DNA of 64,000 bases from Terebella lapidaria (Eukaryota > Annelida > Polychaeta > Terebellida > Terebellidae). This document shows, in pieces, positions 45,014-57,937 of this stretch. Both the position numbers and the translations under genes were made by a program. Where the stretch lies: NCBI GenBank assembly GCA_949152475.1, contig OX424569.1:24039950-24103949 (forward strand), given 5' to 3'. Under the pieces are notes generated by a model. That model was given only the letters and a program-made list of their open reading frames with translations, ran no database searches and had not been told where the DNA came from. Position 1 is the stretch's first letter; the number at the start of each line of letters is the position of its first letter.

Positions 45014-47700
45014 TGAGTGGAGTGAGCCCTGTTCCAGGTGGCAATGAAGCAATCCTGCCCATTGTTATAAATAATTCACCCCGTGGCCTCTGCAAAATCA
45101 ACGTGTATCTTCTGTTTTGGAGGAACCACTCTTCAGAATGATTTGATGATGTCCTGGACATTCTACAAACCATCATAGACAAAACCATGCCTCAATATAA
45201 CATCATCATCATTGGCGAATTCAATGTATCGTTATTAGAGGACAGAAACAGTAGAGATCAAAGTTACAGAAGTGGTGTAAAACAATGGCATGTTTCCAAC
45301 AAATGACTATCTCAGAGAGCAGGTTCAAGTGATGAGTTCATCTCTGCCACGATTCAGCCCATAGAAAACTTGGACAGATGTGATCGTAGCTTATTATGCC
45401 AGACCATCCTTGAACTCCTTCCTACTATCGATGAGGAACCCTGAAAGGCCTTTTCCGATACTTGTATATCTCAGCTCCCAAAAAAGCAGTGCAAATACAC
45501 CTGCAATGTGCAGTCCCAAAGGCAGTGGCTGCCAACTGAGTAGCCCTCTGTGCCTGGCGTGACGGGTTAATACCTGAATGTAGCTCGGGAGCACTACAGG
45601 AGGATCGTCTCCTTGCAAAGAAGCTACTCTGTCAATCTCAACGACAAACAAATACCGAGAACTGCTCAAAGTTGTACAAAGACGTCACTCAAGAGACACA
45701 AAGCTACTCTAAACCTATCCAGAAACATCGAGCAACTCCCTCCTCAGCTGCTCCAGAACTGCTAGTATTGGGAAATGGAAAACTAATCACAAACAGGAAT
45801 ACAATCCGTGAAGAATGGTCAAAGCACTTTAGTAATTTGACCACTCGAACCACAAGCTCCGACTGAATACTATCTTTGAAGCCTTCGTTAGACATTAAAC
45901 TATTGGGCTGGATGGCCACAAACAATCTCATCACATTCATTCCCATTGACCAATGAGAAGTTGCAAAGGTCCCATATGCACTCACAAATAGGAAAGAGCT
46001 GAACCCTATCCTGCAACATAGTAACCTCCTGTACATCATCATACCGTACTGGCTTTAATAGTGGCACGGTGAGCCAAAGCAGTAGCCCTCCTGCAGCAGC
46101 ACGTGCAAAAAAGAGGTCAAATTCAAGAGAATCACTGAATTATATACCCATAGAATTCAATCCCCTTTATGATTCAAATAACATAAATGTATAGAATGAA
46201 ACACTCTAATAGTTTATTTGAAACATATCAAGTGAATTACAAGGTTATAAAAATCGAACATTTTTGGGGGAAAAGGGGGGGGGGGTGCTCTACTATTAGG
46301 GCGCCTGCCAACATTAGGACCAATACAGTATTCATAGCAAGAGGGATCTGTCGAGAAAACCTTATTGCTGCCTACATCATCATAGAACATAAAAAGGAAA
46401 GAATAAGCTGAGCTCAATTAACTTCAGGGCATCACCATAACGCCGATCGTGGCGAAGGCCCCCGAGCACATGCTGTTTGCCCTTCCGGACTCATCCAGGC
46501 ATCTCTGCAATACATTTTTACGAGAGCCTTGTCCCAGCCCTGGCTTCCCTTACCATTACAGCAGCATAGCAGATGCACCACTGTGTGTTGCGACACTGGA
46601 TGTCCAGAAGACATTTGATGTGGTGGACTACAGCTATCTGCTGAGGAAGCTATATTCTTCCAGATGGTCACATCCAGCTGGATCTATATGTCGAACATTC
46701 TCGACATATAGAAGCAGAGGTCCGCATCAAAATCCAGGGTAAACTCGATGAACCCTTCACCATCAATCAGGGTGCCGGACAAGGCAGAATCATGTTTACA
46801 TAAAACTACAAGACCATTCAGTATTTTTACTTCTTTGGCATAGCTCTCAATGATCTTCATCTGGGTTTGGAGATTGACAATATCTTTGGACATCAGATCT
46901 ATATCGTCTGCATATGACGCTAGTTGTATATGTAGCTGATCCACATAACACCCCGTCAAATCCATGTGTATCAAATACGAGATTGAGGCCTCAGTTCAAC
47001 TCATGATTAACAACGAAGATCTGCGAATTAGATTCATTGACCCGTCTCGGAATGGACTGCTACTCCAAATGCTTTACCTTTGATCTCTCATCTCTCATCC
47101 CGCCAGAAGAACCTCATACTCACTGATGAGTACCAGCTAGCATGGATGGAATGGCATCTCACAAAAGATCACAAAAGATATTTACAGGACATACATACGT
47201 GCTTCGAAGGTTTACCTATGGACTGGAGGTTGTTGTCTTATAAACGAAGCAGATCGAGGGACGGGAGAAACATCATCGAACCACATCATGAGAACTTCAA
47301 TCATTACCGCCAGGGACTATCAAGTGTGCCGTCAAGTGTGTGACTCTGTTGGATCCCGCCGCTAGAGATAATCTTGGTCCTGAACATGGCTACTTTACTC
47401 AATATGGTGGACAAGAACCCTGACGCACCACTAGCTGTCATTGAGCGATACCAGTTCACCAGAAAGAATGAGAAGTCGTCATCGGGGTTTATTTACTGTG
47501 CCAAGCCGCTAGCTTAGTATGGGATGAATGCTGTGCAAATCATGGAGGGAAAACTGAACAAAGAGGAGATACGCAGAACAATTATTGAAAATGAACGCCC
47601 GAAGGTAGCAGCTTGTGCCAAATCCAGTCTGCGTTTCCTCAACATGAAGCTTGCTCGCTATTCAAGTAGGATCCGGTATGGGACACTTTTGACGTAAGGT
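45014..47700 (+). pseudogene. Decayed LINE fragments captured inside element F
   Basis: Plus-strand pieces: an endonuclease remnant near 45,050-45,260 (INVYLLFW, IIIIGEFNVSLLEDR), a linker near 45,780-45,860 (NTIREEWSKHFSNL), a reverse-transcriptase block near 46,590-46,650 (LDVQKTFDVVDYSYLLRKL) and a following FTINQGAGQG block near 46,750-46,790. Many stops and frame changes interrupt it. The YADD block that should follow reads on the minus strand (46,980-46,800, SYADDIDLMSKDI), showing an internal inversion. Sequence from 47,000 to 47,700 is not recognised. Confidence 0.65.
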
Positions 47701-48059
47701 TTTGACCAAGGCTTCTCATTGGAGGTTACACACTTCAGTCCAACAAAGCTGTCTTCAATCAATACCAAGTGAACAAATATTATTCTTTGAAATTGGTCAT
47801 TTGTTCAGATGTAGAGATGTCATTCTGTTTAGTACCCCCTCATTATAAACAGCAGCACAGAATCACCGGAAGACATCCATGAATGATTGAGTGTAAATGT
47901 GATATAGCCAGGACTCATCCAGACAAACCTAATTAATCATAATCTTAGAAACAAAAAAGGGACAGAGCTGGTCTTGAGGAAATCTCCAGATGCTTTGTGT
48001 TCAGCTTGCACTGTAGGAGGCTAAACTTACTCAACGCCCCCTGAACTAAGAGGAGGCAC

Positions 48060-48545
48060 GACTACAAACAACAACATGGCTGCTACCCGTAAATGACTCT
48101 TACCTGATTGAACAATCGATTTGTTTTGTTAATGTAAATCAAAACATGAAAACCCCACAATTAAAATGCCAAATACCATCTTTACAGTTTTATGGCAGCC
48201 AAGCAAAACCAACTCTGGAACGAGTATAATATGCAGTATACTAAAAAGAAGTGACGTTCCATATGGAAATGATATCAAACCAAAGTGACACTCATTTTCC
48301 AAGATCTAAAATATTTGAACAACACAATTTTGATATGTTTCTGAAAATCATGCTAATTATTCTGTGTTGAAAAAGGATGATTGCAGACCAGCCATATAAG
48401 CTTGTTTGTAGTACATTTTTATGTTCATCAGCAGATTTCTCACGCCATAAAACCCATGATTCATCATTAGATAAAAGTATTCGAGATATTTCAATTTTGA
48501 GACGAGTCATTTTCGGGTAGCAGCCATGTTGGATTTCCACTCATG
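48060..48545. mobile_element. Inner foldback inside element F
   Basis: CAACATGGCTGCTACCCG at about 48,073 is the inverse of CGGGTAGCAGCCATGTTG at about 48,516. Further inverse matches follow inward (ATGACTC / GAGTCAT). It appears to be a separate small element at the inner edge of F's right arm. Confidence 0.5.
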
Positions 48546-49416
48546 GGCATCCAAGCAGACAGGTAATTATTTGGAATGAACTATTGAGCTGATATGCATA
48601 CAATGCACGCCCAATCACCTACAAAAAGTTATATTACACAAGTTTATATCCATTCACAAGAATTGCGATGCAACATATCCAATTTCGGCTGCTGCCATTT
48701 TGGATGTTCACATCTGTGCATCATCACAGCTACAGGTTATTGTTGTGACATCTTGAACAGTGTATATCTATGTGCTACTATACTTACCAAATTCAACATC
48801 CAAATTCCAAACCAGTAGCTAATAACGTGCCAAATTGCAAAAAAAAGTGTGACCGATTCATGAATTGTAATGCTCTGCACGCATTAAATTTTGTTTTCTA
48901 ATTTCAATGTAAATGTGATTGTCATATTATTATTGGCAGCCATATTTGACTTTCAATAGACAAAATGCTGCACCAGAGGGGAATGTGATCACTTACAGCA
49001 AAGAAGTTTTGTTTTGTATACCATATTTTAGTGTTGAGTATTTCGAAGTAATTTGACGATTTTTGGCGGCCATCTTGGATTTTGGCGGCCATTTTGAATT
49101 TTAAAAAACTTTAAATACATTTATTCCAAACACATTGCATATTTGCCAATATTTCTCATGGGTTTTGTGATGATAGGTTGATTTATTGGAACCCTACATT
49201 TTAGTTTTTGTCCAAAATGTAGATTTTCAAACATACACAAATTGAAGGGGGGTGGGTCCACGTTTGGCCAGGTACCGCCCTTAAGCTACCAGATCCAGAG
49301 GGCTATCATGCAGAAATGTGCTCTAGGGATATATAGCTTTCAAAAAAATATAGTGGGCATTTGCCCCCCCAAGTGGTACCAATGACCCTAATTTGGTGTG
49401 TCCGGCCCATACACTA

Positions 49417-52400
49417 ATACATTCATTCAAACAATATTGTATCGAGATCCATAATCAATAGGGGATATCCCACAGCTTTGTTATAATAGGCCTATATATT
49501 GCAACTATAATAGGAATTGGTGGAGAATGCACGAAAGCATGTTTTCAAAATAATAAAGTACATATATATGCATTTTATTACACTCTTCTATTCAAAACAA
49601 AGTCATGCTCGTAGTTAGTTGCATCTGTGACCTTTTGATCGCATGTGACACATTTGTTGCTGGCGCATGTGGGAAAGTGCTTTTTTAATGGCCTGGATCT
49701 TTCATGTTAAATTATTCACTATCGGAAGAACATACTTGGAAATAATTGTTAGGTGAGTCAATGTGTTGATCGGTGGTGCAATTCGATTAAAATATTGAGT
49801 GCTCAATCTAATTGATAATCCACTTAGTGAATACCTCATTGTCTGCTATTCATCTGCGAGATCAATAATGAATTCCATATTTTACAAAATGTATATGTAC
49901 TTAAAAGTTTGGACGTATACGTGCTTTAGGTATATGTAAACACATTTAGTATTGACAGGTTTCATTCTCTCGAGTGGTGGGAAGCAGCTTTGAAACGTCG
50001 TCTATCTAGAATACTTCCGAGAAAAATAGATACGAATGAGCCGATGGAAACATGTATGCGACTAGTACATGTAGATGTATTCAACCATGCTGATTATTAA
50101 CAGAAGTGGGCGTCACAACGATCACTTGGTATAACATGTGAAAGAAATGAGATTGTAACCTAAATCAGCGACATTATTGAACTCTCTCCAAGAATGATGC
50201 CATCAAATTGCGACACAAATATCTGAAATATCACAGCAACCATCTACCACTCACGATCATATTTACCCAAAACTCATGTTAAATGGTATTTCTCATGTTA
50301 AATCTTATATTGTTATAGGTTTTCAGATTTGTGAGTAATTGAAAAAAAATCGCTTGCACATTTGTGGCTCAAGTTTTTATTCACATTTGTGGGCGGATTT
50401 TTTTGCCTATCCACATTGTAAGTAGTTAACAAGAACATTTTCAGGATTGTGTGTAATCGTTTTTAGATGTGTGATCGACAAAGTTTGTTTTCCAGTATAG
50501 GACTACTAGTACTCGCGCATCCAAATTTTTAAACACATCCATTTGAACTTCAATCTGAATGTAGTGATTTATGACGAATGTGCCCATTTACATAATATTA
50601 ATGTCTTTCAAAACTCATCCGCGTCTTCCAACTATTGCTTGTTTTTTTATTTCACTTTGAACTAGATGTATAAACTAGATGTTTATATACTGTCCTAATA
50701 ATTTCCTTGTGCACAAATCCTTGGAATGTAAGTGTGAATTCAGACATAAATATGGCATATACATTGCCGAGCAAAATTATATCCAGTTCTGTTACTTGCA
50801 TGGACTAATCTTTTTTTTTGTTCTTGAACGTCTTACTGTTTAAAGTCCAATTATAATAGTTCACATGTACATAGTATCTATATGCATGTATATTATACGT
50901 TCCTGATTGATGACAGCTCACCCATTAACGTGTACGTCGACGTTGTCATGGCTCAGTATTGTCTCTGTCTATTCCGCTAGCTTATATAACACACATCAGA
51001 TGCTTGTTTAACTCGACTTTTTTCCTTACTCCCATGCAGTAAGCTTTCGTTTGTGTACAAGCTAATACGTCATAGTTAATCAGTTATATTTTTAATTATT
51101 TACAATTTCGTCAAATTTCATCGAGTCTATTTGCATTGGCGGGGGAATACGTGCACTTGTTTCATTTCGGCCTAATCCATATGCACATGATGCAGGTCAG
51201 TAGATTCTAACCCATTGGGAGAACTGACGGACTTAATTATGCAAAATGAAATATTCACCTCCACAAAAGCTTTCATCATTCTGGTCCAATGCAGTATAGT
51301 TTCAACGGTCCTTCCATATATACGGTGTTGTTCGACTCAAGGACGGCTTCGCTCTTGGTGATTAGATGTTTTAGCTAAGTATTTCATGAACAGGCTTTCA
51401 TTATGAACATTCAAACACACGGCCAGCACAAGTGGAATAAATGCAATACCCAAGTACAATGTATCCGAGTGAACAAAACCAGTCCGTTTTCAAATTTCGA
51501 AGTTCGGTGTCAGGCAAAATCGATTATGGAACTTTATGAACCCCCATATATGGCCATAGGGGTGTGAAATCAGGTGCTCCCGAAAGAATGAACATTTCCT
51601 GCCCCACATGTGGCACCTCTCATGAAATCCAAAAAAATATATACACGTGTATTATGCAAACAGGCCATGCTGCATACTACTCACAGATTTGGTTCACTTA
51701 TCAACTGGATCGTGATGACGTCCATGACATTTCTTGAACGCAGCTATTAGTCTTGATTAGAAATTAAAAAATTATGTTTCTCTATTAGAAAGACTTATCC
51801 TTGTCGCAGCAGTTTAGAGAGCGAAGCCCTCATATTTGCAACTAGCTCTGGAATAGCGTATAAGTTGTGAGACAACTTATTGTCACGAGTTCCGTTCTTA
51901 CAATTTCCACTTCTTTCTTCAACTTGTTGAACACGGAAGGATCCTTGCCTTGCTTGCTTTCTAAATATCAAGACAAAGATATGGCCTATCGTGGAAGTTC
52001 AATGGAGCTTCATATTCATTTACATTCAGTGTTCAGACCAGGCATGGGTTAATTTAATTTTCAAATTTTTAACTGATTAATTTAATTAACTCAATTAATT
52101 TATTAGATTGCATCAACTATACATTTGATAGTTCACATTGTTAGCGGTAGCCGAACAAAATTCCCCCCCCCCCCCCCACCCTCACACACATACAATAAGG
52201 GCTTCCGTAAAAAATGGACCCCCTCCCCTCAAAACAAAAGCCCATCCTGTAGCTCATCTGGGTGATATAATCTTAGAATCTCAAACCCGGATTCAAAGGC
52301 AGAAAAGTCAGTGATCATAGACAATGGTTAATTGGCCAAGGTTGTCAGGCCAAATGCCAGTACTAACAGTCAGTGGTGTGGTTGTGTAATCTAGATCTGG

Positions 52401-54880
52401 ACAGTATATTGAACTAACATGAGAGATCCTGTAGAGATGCTAGAGATTCCATCATAAAGCATCACACAAACATCTGAACGATATGGAAAAGGGTATATAT
52501 AATTGAAGTGGCCGGGACATCGGGTTCATCTCTTATAAGTTTACTACATATATTTGAAGTTCAGTATGTGCATATGTATTTTCCAAGCCTTAAGCAAATA
52601 TATGGGGGAACTTTTTTTTTATGCCTTTATTCAAATTGTTCAATAGATCGTCTATTGAAAAACATTGGAACTGTGGTGAGACATACGAAACAAAAACACA
52701 TAAAATATGCAATCAAGATATGACACAGACATGTTTTTCAAAAACTTCGCATTTTCAGAATGTTATGCGCAGATACTGAACAAAAACTATAGCATTTACG
52801 GGACTGGTAGATATAGCACATGGATATATATATATTTGTATTTCGATCCAAAACTGCCCTTTTATCGGAAATATTATTGGCTGTATTGGTGGTAATAGAT
52901 TGTTACTTACAATCATACTAAAAAAGCAGGGACACATAGGGCATACATACATTACATACTTTTTAAGGTTGTTAATCCGCATTATTTTTAACGAGGGAAC
53001 TATTACTCAGAACTTTCAGTAATGCAGAAAGTAATTGTTAATTTAAATAATTAATGTGTCATGTAATTGTAATTTAATTAATTAACTTGATGAAGCGTGT
53101 TAATTGTAATTTAATTCAATTGCATGATTTATGATTTAATTGTAATTTAATTATTTAAAAATCCAAGTTAATTGACCCATGCCTGGTTCAGAATGACTTC
53201 GAAAGTCGCAAGAATGTTCCCTCGGTGATTGAATATTGAACAGGAAATCTCTTCAAACTCTTCAAAAATATAGTATATCATTTTGTAATGTTTTAGAACA
53301 CATTATATTGTATACAAATAAATCTCGTGGATAAACACTAATTCTTCAAATGGTGCTTGTATATGCTATAGTCATTTACATGTGTTTAGTATCATCCGCT
53401 GTGAATTCAGCACTCACAAATGAGACAATCTGGGTAGTATTTGAATAATTTACGTATTCCATCGAGGCACAGCCACATGTAATATGTATACCTGTCCTTG
53501 GGGCTAAACAGATAGCGAAGTTTACGTGTAAAATTAACTAATTAATATTTACTCGTCAGTTCGATAGGTACAGCTGTCTGTGTACCAGATCCTCTAGACA
53601 TTCGAAGAGAATCAGCTTCTATTGTTGTCGATTATTCCCGCATCACCACTAGCACTATAACCCATTTTATATGATTACATCGATCACTGTCAAGTTTCCC
53701 TTCAGCCCCTGGACGGTCGCGTACCATATCTAGTGCATTCGACTCCGAGAAAATCGATCCCTTGATATTATCAATTTACAGGAGAAAAACATGATGAACA
53801 TCAGCTGACAGAGGCGAAAATCTGTGTATTATTATCCATGAAAATATATGTGTGGCATGTGCATATGCTAGACAGTGAATATCATAACACTTTATGCGTG
53901 TTCTACATGTCAAACGTATCGCCTAGTTATTTAACCATTTCGTGCGTTCACTGATAGAATTGAACAGATGATTTATAGCATCACTGTTATCGATCTTATT
54001 GATCGATATAAGAATACTATAGACAACACAGGTCTACTGTGATATGAACGATATTAGAGTTCTACAAAATGTGTGTCATGGCCATATTTAATCACCACTC
54101 CGCTAAAAGGTTGTACCCCATAAAGAGAAGGCCTACCATTGCATCGTCTGATTTTTCTCCACATATACACCTTGGTGTGTAGATAGATAGGTGTCTATTT
54201 GTATAGTGAACCTACATGCTTTGGAAATTTATATAATTGTTCTAAATAACCTATTGAACTCATCAACAGGTGCAGTGTCTTGCCTACATGTAGTTTGTGG
54301 ATAACTCATGTCGTCAGCGCTGCACGGTTCGTCCAGTCATGGCTTAATTGATTTAATAATGAAATGGTGAACATGTATGGGCCTATAATGTAGATTGTTG
54401 TATAGCTAAGCACGTCAACTGAAATACATGAGTATGTATGACTATTCACCATGGTAATAAAATGGGTCCATCTGTGTGCATGTATGCAAGCACTATATAT
54501 TTATTTATTTTACGTTAGAGTGTAAGTTGAATAGGTACAAAATAACATACAAAGACATTCACTCCCCGCTTTCAAGAGCACGTGGACAGAATACATAATA
54601 AATATATATTGTAAAGTACATCATTCACAGTTTAAACATTGATAGTGCAGCATTCAAATACATGTAAACAACTACTTGAACGAAATAAGCCCATGGTAAC
54701 TATACCGATAACTGACCGATGTGCACTAACATACTAACATACTAGGCCTATATACATTCTGACAGAAGTAAACAATTGTTAACATGTATAAAATATTACA
54801 AGAGGTAAGATGAGCAGCAATTGTGACCTGGGATATCATTGCCAGTTATTGATTGCAGCTTCACTCGGTTTTCACTGCAG
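49417..54880 (+). repeat. 5-kb repeat family R3, copy 3 (direct)
   Basis: Follows element F directly. Landmarks are GGGGATATCCCACAG (49.46 kb), TACATTGCCGAGCAAAAT (50.76 kb), GGGAGAACTGACGGAC (51.22 kb), ACAATCTGGGTAGTATTTGA (53.42 kb), TCTAGTGCATTCGACTCC (53.73 kb), GTGGATAACTCATGTCGTCA (54.3 kb) and AAGCACGTCAACTGAAATAC (54.4 kb). At 54,880 the start landmark (GATAGGGGGTATCCCAGCAC) recurs, so the next unit begins head to tail. No gene is visible. Confidence 0.75.
52039..53185. mobile_element. hAT-like non-autonomous TIR element H (1,147 bp)
   Basis: Ends CAGGCATGGGTTAATTTAAT / AGTTAATTGACCCATGCCTG. Flanks GTTCAGAC (52031-52038) and GTTCAGAA (53186-53193) form an 8-bp target duplication with one change, as hAT transposases make. 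The matching place in R3 copy 2 (AATGTCTAGATTGAATCC) is uninterrupted. The subterminal regions are strongly AT-rich (AATTTAATTAA words). There is a C-tract at 52,162. No transposase frame. Confidence 0.8.
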
Positions 54881-56100
54881 GCAAGGACAATAATGTGTCA
54901 TGATCGATAGGGGGTATCCCAGCACATGGTCATATTATTCTGTACCTATAGCAGGAATTGATTAAGAATACAAGAAAGCCTGTTTTCGAAATAATAATGT
55001 ATAAATACATTTTCTTTATTGCAGAATATAATATGACCTTTGTGACCTTTGAATCGCATATGATACATTTTTTCGTTGACGCATGTGGGAAAGTGTGGTT
55101 TAATGACCTAGATTTTTTACGTTCAATTATGCACTATCGGATGAACGCAATTGGAAAATAACTGTTAGGAGTCAATGTGTCGATCCATGGTGCCAATCAA
55201 TTAAATTTTGAAGTGTTCAATTTAACTTTTGCGAAATATCCACAACCGTCTGTCATTCATTATGATTGTAAGTATCCATCTATTACCACCAATTCAGTGA
55301 TGATGATGCCAATAACAAACGTAAAATACAACATTGTGGAATAGAAACAAAACCGGACCAAATAGTTTATCCAAAGACACACTGGCGTCATCAGAGGCAG
55401 AGAGTGTGTTAAATGTAGTTGTTTCTACTGTACACCTGACGGAATTAGTACACAAATGTCCAACAAGCTATAAAAATAATTATATTTACTCAAAATTCAC
55501 ATTAAATTGCATTTTTCATGTTAAATGTTATATGTTATGAAATTTCCAATGTGTGGATAATTGGCGAAAATTATTTTCACATTTGTGTGTAAATATCTCA
55601 CATTTTTTTGTAATTGAAAAAATTTTGTTTTTTCATGTTTATGAATTTTCACATTTGTGGATCCAACATACGCCCAACTCGCGTATTCAAACTTTCGAAC
55701 AAATCCATTTGAACTTCAATATGAATGTAGTTAATTTATGCACCCATTACATAACATTAATGTCCACCCGTATACAACCTATTACCTTGCATTTTCTACT
55801 TTGAAGTAGATGTATCGGGATATTGGTTTTCATAGATTTACATAATGTCCTAAATTATATTCTCGAGCATAAATCCTAGGAATATAAATGTGAGTACAGA
55901 CATGTGAAGTATATACATTGCCGAGCAAAATCATTTCCAGCTCTGTTGCTTTGCATGAGTAATTTTTTTCGTTGAATGGCTCACTGTTTTATGTAAATAT
56001 TATATTAGCAGTTTCTGCAGGATATAGTTTCATGCTTTGATATGATACGATATAGTTTAAATGGTAATAATGTACTTTATACGTTTTGGATTGATGGCAG
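54880..56100 (+). repeat. 5-kb repeat family R3, copy 4 (first quarter only)
   Basis: Repeats the start of copy 3: GATAGGGGGTATCCCAG, GTGACCTTTGAATCGCATATGA (compare GTGACCTTTTGATCGCATGTGA at 49.63 kb), GTCAATGTGTCGATCCATGGTG, then ACTTCAATATGAATGTAGTTA and TACATTGCCGAGCAAAATC at 55.91 kb. Similarity is lost near 56.1 kb. Confidence 0.7.
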
Positions 56101-57830
56101 CATGACCATACAAAAAGTGATGTTTGGGAGAAAGTGTATGGAAAATGTATGAAATTTGTAAGTAAACCTGCCATCTACCACCAAAGATCCGTATGTACCA
56201 CTCAACTACAGAGGAATTTCCTTGCTTTCTTGCTTTCTTGTTTCTTGTTTCTAAAGCATATATATGGGCCGCCATGACCGCCAAAAATACAGTGATTACA
56301 AATGGTCAAATGTACATTCACATCAAGTGGTTATCCTTCACAAAATGGACAGGTCATTCGTGAAATGGACAAGACAAATATCAATCCATTAGCTCATACG
56401 GCCAACAGTCAATTCAACTTTCATTTAATCAGTTGTTCAGTTGCAAATGAACAGTTCATTATGCGAATCATCAATGCAAAACACGGGAGAACGACAGCAA
56501 ACACGATCAGACAAGTAAATGATTACCATCCTATTAGTATTATTACGAACTGGACACATATAATTCAATTTAAACAGTTCCTTTTAACATTAATTACTTT
56601 AAACTTTAATTGGACAAGTGTCAGATTTCCAATCAAACAAAACTATTTGTAATTAAACGAATCAATCACCAAAATGATCAAATCGATAGCCAAAAATGCA
56701 ATTTTCAAACAATCAAATGTACTTCCACTCAAATAGTCATCTATCGCCAATTGGACAGTACGTTCATCAAATGGACGAGCGCAACGTTAAACGATGAGTT
56801 CAAAATGCATACAGACAGGTTATCTTTTGCAGAATTATTTGATCAATAATTGTGCGGCGTTAGCCGTACTATATCTGTTAGTGTAATTTTGACCCCATGG
56901 TACCACTGGTGAGGAGCTTGTCCATGCGTGGACTTATTGCTACCGAATTAAGTAAGCGATGACATTATCCATATTTTATGTCACAATCTCAGATTACAAC
57001 AAAGTTAAGTAGCAAATATTGAACAAAGAAAACATACACCTTGGTCGTTTGTGGAAAGTGCAACTAAAACACATTTTGGCAAGAATAATGGACGAATCGA
57101 CAAACAAATGCGAGTAATAATCAATTTTCGCATGGACAAGCTCTGCACCAGTATTGGAGGTATTATGGTAGTGTAAGACCATTTACGAGAATTGTTCTCT
57201 GTGAGAGGGAAGTAGAGAGTTATTACAATACGAGTTCGAGTTACAATACGATTCGAGTTCATTGTTTCATATTGTTATCAACAAGACCCACAATATTTTG
57301 TTTGGTTGTTTAACCAAGAAATGAGTTTCGTGTCTACTTATCCTTGATTTTTTTCGTATTCACTCAGCCTCGAGTACTGGTTCTACTCTCCTTTGTCCCT
57401 GTGGCCGCACACGTAACCTCAAGTTCTGCTGTTGTGATGCTTGTGGAATGAACAGTTAATGTTAAAAATAGACAGTACAAAAGACATATGAATCTGTGTG
57501 ATCACAAACGAACAAGCAACAAGACGCCATTCGATTACTCATAGCATGGATTGGACACTTGCGAATCGAATTAAACAGTAGTAGGCCCCTATTCATTATT
57601 CATTACATTTAGTTCAAACCTAACAAATGCTCATTTCCAAACGATCAGTACAAAAATCCGAAAGAGTGAGACAATATTTTAATAAACCAGTTAGTTTGCG
57701 AACCAAATAACCACACACAATTCAATCATCATGTCAGTGTCCAACGGACAAGACAATGAGCGCGTTATGACACATTCCTCGAACGATCGATGCTACCTCC
57801 GAATGAACAAGACAACAACGCCGAACGGTC
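56101..57830. other. Gene-free stretch with an inverted repeat and quasi-periodic words
   Basis: 56.3-56.85 and 57.48-57.83 kb are peppered with AAATGGACAAG / AACGGACAAGAC / AAATGGTCAAATG words at irregular spacing, giving long but low-complexity open frames. ACCACTGGTGAGGAGCTTGT (about 56,902) pairs with GACAAGCTCTGCACCAGT (about 57,134), a small foldback. Nothing protein-like is convincing. Confidence 0.4.
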
Positions 57831-57916
57831 ATGCATCGAATAGACAGCAGATGGCGCCGCGGTAAGCGCGTGCTCCGTGGCGCGTGCACGTGCAGATTTG
57901 TGTTTAGTCATACGGC
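57831..57916 (+). promoter_or_regulatory. Possible promoter/5' UTR of the E3-like gene
   Basis: A local CpG-rich patch (GGCGCCGCGG, GCGCGTGCACGTG) in otherwise AT-rich DNA, directly upstream of the proposed first coding exon. No TATA box was singled out. Inferred from composition and position. Confidence 0.3.
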
Positions 57917-57937
57917 ATGGCGATGGAAAGGGACAAG
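57917..57937 (+). CDS. E3-like gene, proposed first coding exon (7 codons)
   Basis: ATGGCGATGGAAAGGGACAAG followed by GTGATG: MAMERDK in phase 0. It is proposed because the next exon has a strong acceptor (TTTCCTCCAACAG) inside what looks like a longer frame, because phase 0 matches, and because the upstream DNA is CpG-rich. A start at 60261 without this exon is the alternative. No transcript evidence is available. Confidence 0.35.

Larger units (their letters stand above)
43798..49416. mobile_element. Composite long-TIR element F (5.6 kb) inserted in R3 array
   Basis: The outer ends TAGTGTATGGGCC / GGCCCATACACTA are inverted and flanked by ATA. Inverted arms of about 0.9-1.2 kb share, in order, CAAATGCCCACTATAT, GAAAGCTATATATCCCTAG, ATAGCCCTCTGGATCTGGTA, CCAAACGTGGACCCACC, ATGGCCGCCAAAATCCA and TGGATGCCCATGAGTGG. 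The left arm has an internal 350-bp direct duplication (43,984 and 44,334). The centre holds decayed LINE sequence. R3 copy 2 ends exactly at its left and copy 3 starts at its right. No transposase was recognised. Confidence 0.75.

Noticed and set aside
46684-46974. Minus-strand 96-codon frame with YADD as a separate gene
   Set aside because: It is better explained as an inverted piece of the decayed LINE around it; part of the frame is simply antisense to the neighbouring RT block.
43798-49416. Element F as a Polinton-type element because of long TIRs
   Set aside because: No polymerase, integrase or capsid-type sequence is recognised, the flanking duplication looks like 3 bp rather than 6, and the only protein remnants are LINE-derived.
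56302-56849. Open frames rich in Asn, Ile and Thr as a possible secreted protein
   Set aside because: The sequence is a quasi-periodic run of AAATGGACAAG-like words; open frames are a by-product of that composition.
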